Shown: piece after piece, positions 62,995-64,000 of the stretch
Layout of the letters: each line of letters begins with the position of its first letter
Numbering within the stretch: the stretch's first letter is position 1
Source: CAVWTN01 sp963757945
Lineage (GTDB): Bacteria > Vulcanimicrobiota > Vulcanimicrobiia > Vulcanimicrobiales > Vulcanimicrobiaceae
Length of the DNA stretch: 64,000 nt
NCBI GenBank assembly: GCA_963757945.1
Contig: CAVWTN010000001.1
Span: 620,001 to 684,000, forward strand
Direction: 5' to 3'
Program-made: the position numbers and the translations under genes
The notes under the pieces: generated by a model
Database searches by the model: none
The model's input: the letters and a program-made list of their open reading frames with translations, nothing else
What the model was told of the DNA's origin: nothing

Positions 62995-63468
62995 TTACTT
63001 GACCTCCGCCGCCACTTTCGGTTGGCTGACGGTAAACGAGCGCCCGCCCACTCGCCGCTCGGTGTACTGACTGCCGTCGACCGACACCGACGAGCACACC
63101 TCTGCGCCCTGATGCGCCCACTCAAAGGTGCGGCAGAGAAGGCCAATTTCGTCCAGCCGCCACGTACCCTTGATGGTCCGTGCCGTACGGTGATTCCTAC
63201 CGGGCAACGCCGTCTGATCTGCTTCCGCCTGATTATCCTTGCTCAGGCGAATTTGCATAATGTCACCCGGCTCGCCGGTGACATAATCAATCACCGATCC
63301 GGGAACGAAGATACCCTTGAGTTCGGCAATCGCCAGAGACGGCGCTTCTTTTGGAGCCGGAGAAGCGACTGCCGTCGCGGTAGCGTTGTCGGTCGCAAAA
63401 GCGGCCGTGCAGACCGTGCCAAGCAGCGAAAGTACCGCCGCAAAGCTAATTGCAAAGAACTTGTTCAT
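62995..63468 (-). CDS. Small secreted protein of unknown function
   Basis: 157 aa. Signal peptide MNKFFAISFAAVLSLLGTVC ending near AAFA. The mature domain contains APSLAIAELKGIFVPGSVID and TIKGTWRLDEIGLLCRTFEW, plus WAHQGAEVCSSVSVDG. It has two cysteines that could form a disulfide. ATG 63468 has GGAG nine bases before it. The gene has its own promoter and terminator, and lower GC than the genome core. I recognise no family. Confidence 0.7.
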   Translation of the reverse strand: MNKFFAISFAAVLSLLGTVCTAAFATDNATATAVASPAPKEAPSLAIAELKGIFVPGSVIDYVTGEPGDIMQIRLSKDNQAEADQTALPGRNHRTARTIKGTWRLDEIGLLCRTFEWAHQGAEVCSSVSVDGSQYTERRVGGRSFTVSQPKVAAEVK

Positions 63469-63533
63469 ACCGGCCACTCCATTCCGAGTGACTAGGACGG
63501 GCAGAATCATGCGTTCTACCCTTGCCCGAAACT

Positions 63534-63561
63534 ATCGTACACAATTCGCGTTAATTGTCAA
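63534..63561 (-). promoter_or_regulatory. Promoter of the secreted-protein gene
   Basis: TTGACA (63556-63561) and TACGAT (63534-63539) on the minus strand, 16-bp spacer, about 65 bases before the ATG. Confidence 0.65.
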
Positions 63562-63589
63562 TTTATGCGTGAATCTGAAAATACCGCCC

Positions 63590-63632
63590 GGCCGCGCCTT
63601 TCGGACGGTCAAACCGTCCGAAAGGCGCGGCC
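63590..63632. repeat. Perfect 20-bp inverted repeat, loop CAA
   Basis: 63590-63609 is the exact reverse complement of 63613-63632, with a three-base loop. No T tract follows on either strand, so a simple terminator is unlikely. Confidence 0.9.
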
Positions 63633-63646
63633 GTAACCGGAACGAT

Positions 63647-63681
63647 ACTTCGTGTGGGACGTCGTACGTCCCACACGAAGT
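63647..63681. repeat. Perfect 15-bp inverted repeat, loop 5 nt
   Basis: 63647-63661 is the exact reverse complement of 63667-63681; an extra T-A pair can shorten the loop to CGT. It lies 14 bp after the first hairpin. Both arms begin near TTCG and close CGAA like the core of the first. Confidence 0.88.
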
Positions 63682-63822
63682 CGGCTTGATTAATTGTTTG
63701 AAGGGAAGTCGATATTGCTCTGAACCCGCATTCACCGGATGATACGGCGAATTTGATGTAGTCGACGAGCGATTTTGCTATAATTGACAAGTGATTCACG
63801 CTGATGAAACGCCGGCGAATTA

Positions 63823-64000
63823 ATGAACCCGACGGGTGAAGCGAAAAACGGCGTCTTGCGGCCGGATTTCGAACGGCGCGTGATGATTCACTTTCGGGGT
63901 TCCGTTGTTACTTCGGATGCAGGTCTGCTTGCGTATCGCGAACTCGATGACGCATTGGGATTGAGCGAATCGGCGAGCGATCGGCTAACCGACGCACGCA
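63823..64000 (+). CDS. IS1380-family transposase, N-terminal part (runs off window)
   Basis: 59 visible residues: NGVLRPDFERRVMIHFRGSV, then VTSDAGLLAYRELDDALGLS and ASDRLTDAR. The pattern FRGxxxxSDAGLLAYRELDDALGL is the IS1380 transposase start. The left inverted repeat of the element cannot be fixed without the right end. Confidence 0.85.
   Translation, partial: MNPTGEAKNGVLRPDFERRVMIHFRGSVVTSDAGLLAYRELDDALGLSESASDRLTDAR

Larger units (their letters stand above)
63469..63822. other. AT-richer intergenic region with two hairpins
   Basis: 354 bp between the secreted-protein gene and the IS1380 transposase, with no credible gene. It holds the promoter at 63534-63561, two perfect hairpins and a TATAAT (63779-63784) that may serve the transposase. 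Confidence 0.6.

Noticed and set aside
63590..63681. CRISPR repeats or an integron attC site
   Set aside because: The two palindromes differ in sequence and length, have no spacers in series, and lack attC core sites.

Overview
The window is GC-rich, densely packed bacterial chromosome. Genes sit in long runs joined by 4-bp ATGA or GTGA stop/start overlaps. There is no rRNA, CRISPR array or prophage. The gene order rpsU-yqeY-nfeD-floA-x-phoH-ybeY-dgkA-corC-cdd-recO-ruvX-mltG-DUF1292 resembles the Bacillus-type arrangement, and rpmE-prfA-prmC and a CIRCE/HrcA site are also present. With the high GC, an S53 (sedolisin) protease and lipoproteins, this suggests a non-proteobacterial lineage such as Candidatus Eremiobacterota. 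That placement is inference; the window has no rRNA to confirm it.

Region 1 (1-20.9 kb) is an anaerobic aromatic-acid catabolic cluster. On the minus strand lie a hotdog thioesterase, a PadBCD-like phenylacetyl-CoA:acceptor oxidoreductase, an IorAB-type 2-oxoacid:ferredoxin oxidoreductase, a phenylacetate-CoA ligase, FdhD (Mo-enzyme maturation), and two ring-cleavage enzymes of the benzoyl-CoA pathway, Had and Oah (Oah runs off the left edge). A branched-chain-type ABC transporter (LivK, LivH, a LivM-LivG fusion, LivF) and 4-hydroxybenzoyl-CoA reductase (HcrABC) complete it. Read together: aromatic acids are imported, activated to CoA thioesters, funnelled to benzoyl-CoA by alpha-oxidation (Pad/Ior) or dehydroxylation (Hcr), and opened by Had/Oah. 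An identical 20-bp palindrome-containing site, at the same distance from a TTGAC(A/T) -35 box, precedes both had-oah and hcrCAB. A related site lies upstream of the pad operon, so a shared regulator is likely.

Region 2 (21.0-35.9 kb) holds tRNA-Arg(ACG), tRNA-Ser(GCT), a GNAT acetyltransferase, an ECF sigma/cupin anti-sigma pair, and the housekeeping block for ribosome maturation, membrane organisation, DNA repair and cell-wall work. Era, usually between cdd and recO, is absent.

Region 3 (36-52 kb) carries envelope glycosyltransferases, a peptide-type binding lipoprotein, pyrG, a CIRCE-controlled Hsp20, rpmE-prfA-prmC, and secreted proteins including an S53 protease.

Region 4 (52.1-58.6 kb) is a tightly coupled six-gene operon: MetY, a CoA-binding protein, LuxE-like, LuxC-like, a class III aminotransferase and a Gfo/Idh/MocA dehydrogenase. 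Its leader can fold so that it hides the metY start codon. The enzyme set suggests an acid -> aldehyde -> amine route to an unknown product.

Region 5 (58.6-64 kb) is a rearranged, more AT-rich, mobile-element zone. A glutamate decarboxylase and an AMMECR1-like gene are both truncated at one shared breakpoint near 59,545. A complete IS66-family element (60,233-62,880, 8-bp target duplication TTAAAATC) interrupts a small reading frame. A secreted protein gene, two perfect hairpins and the start of an IS1380-family transposase follow.
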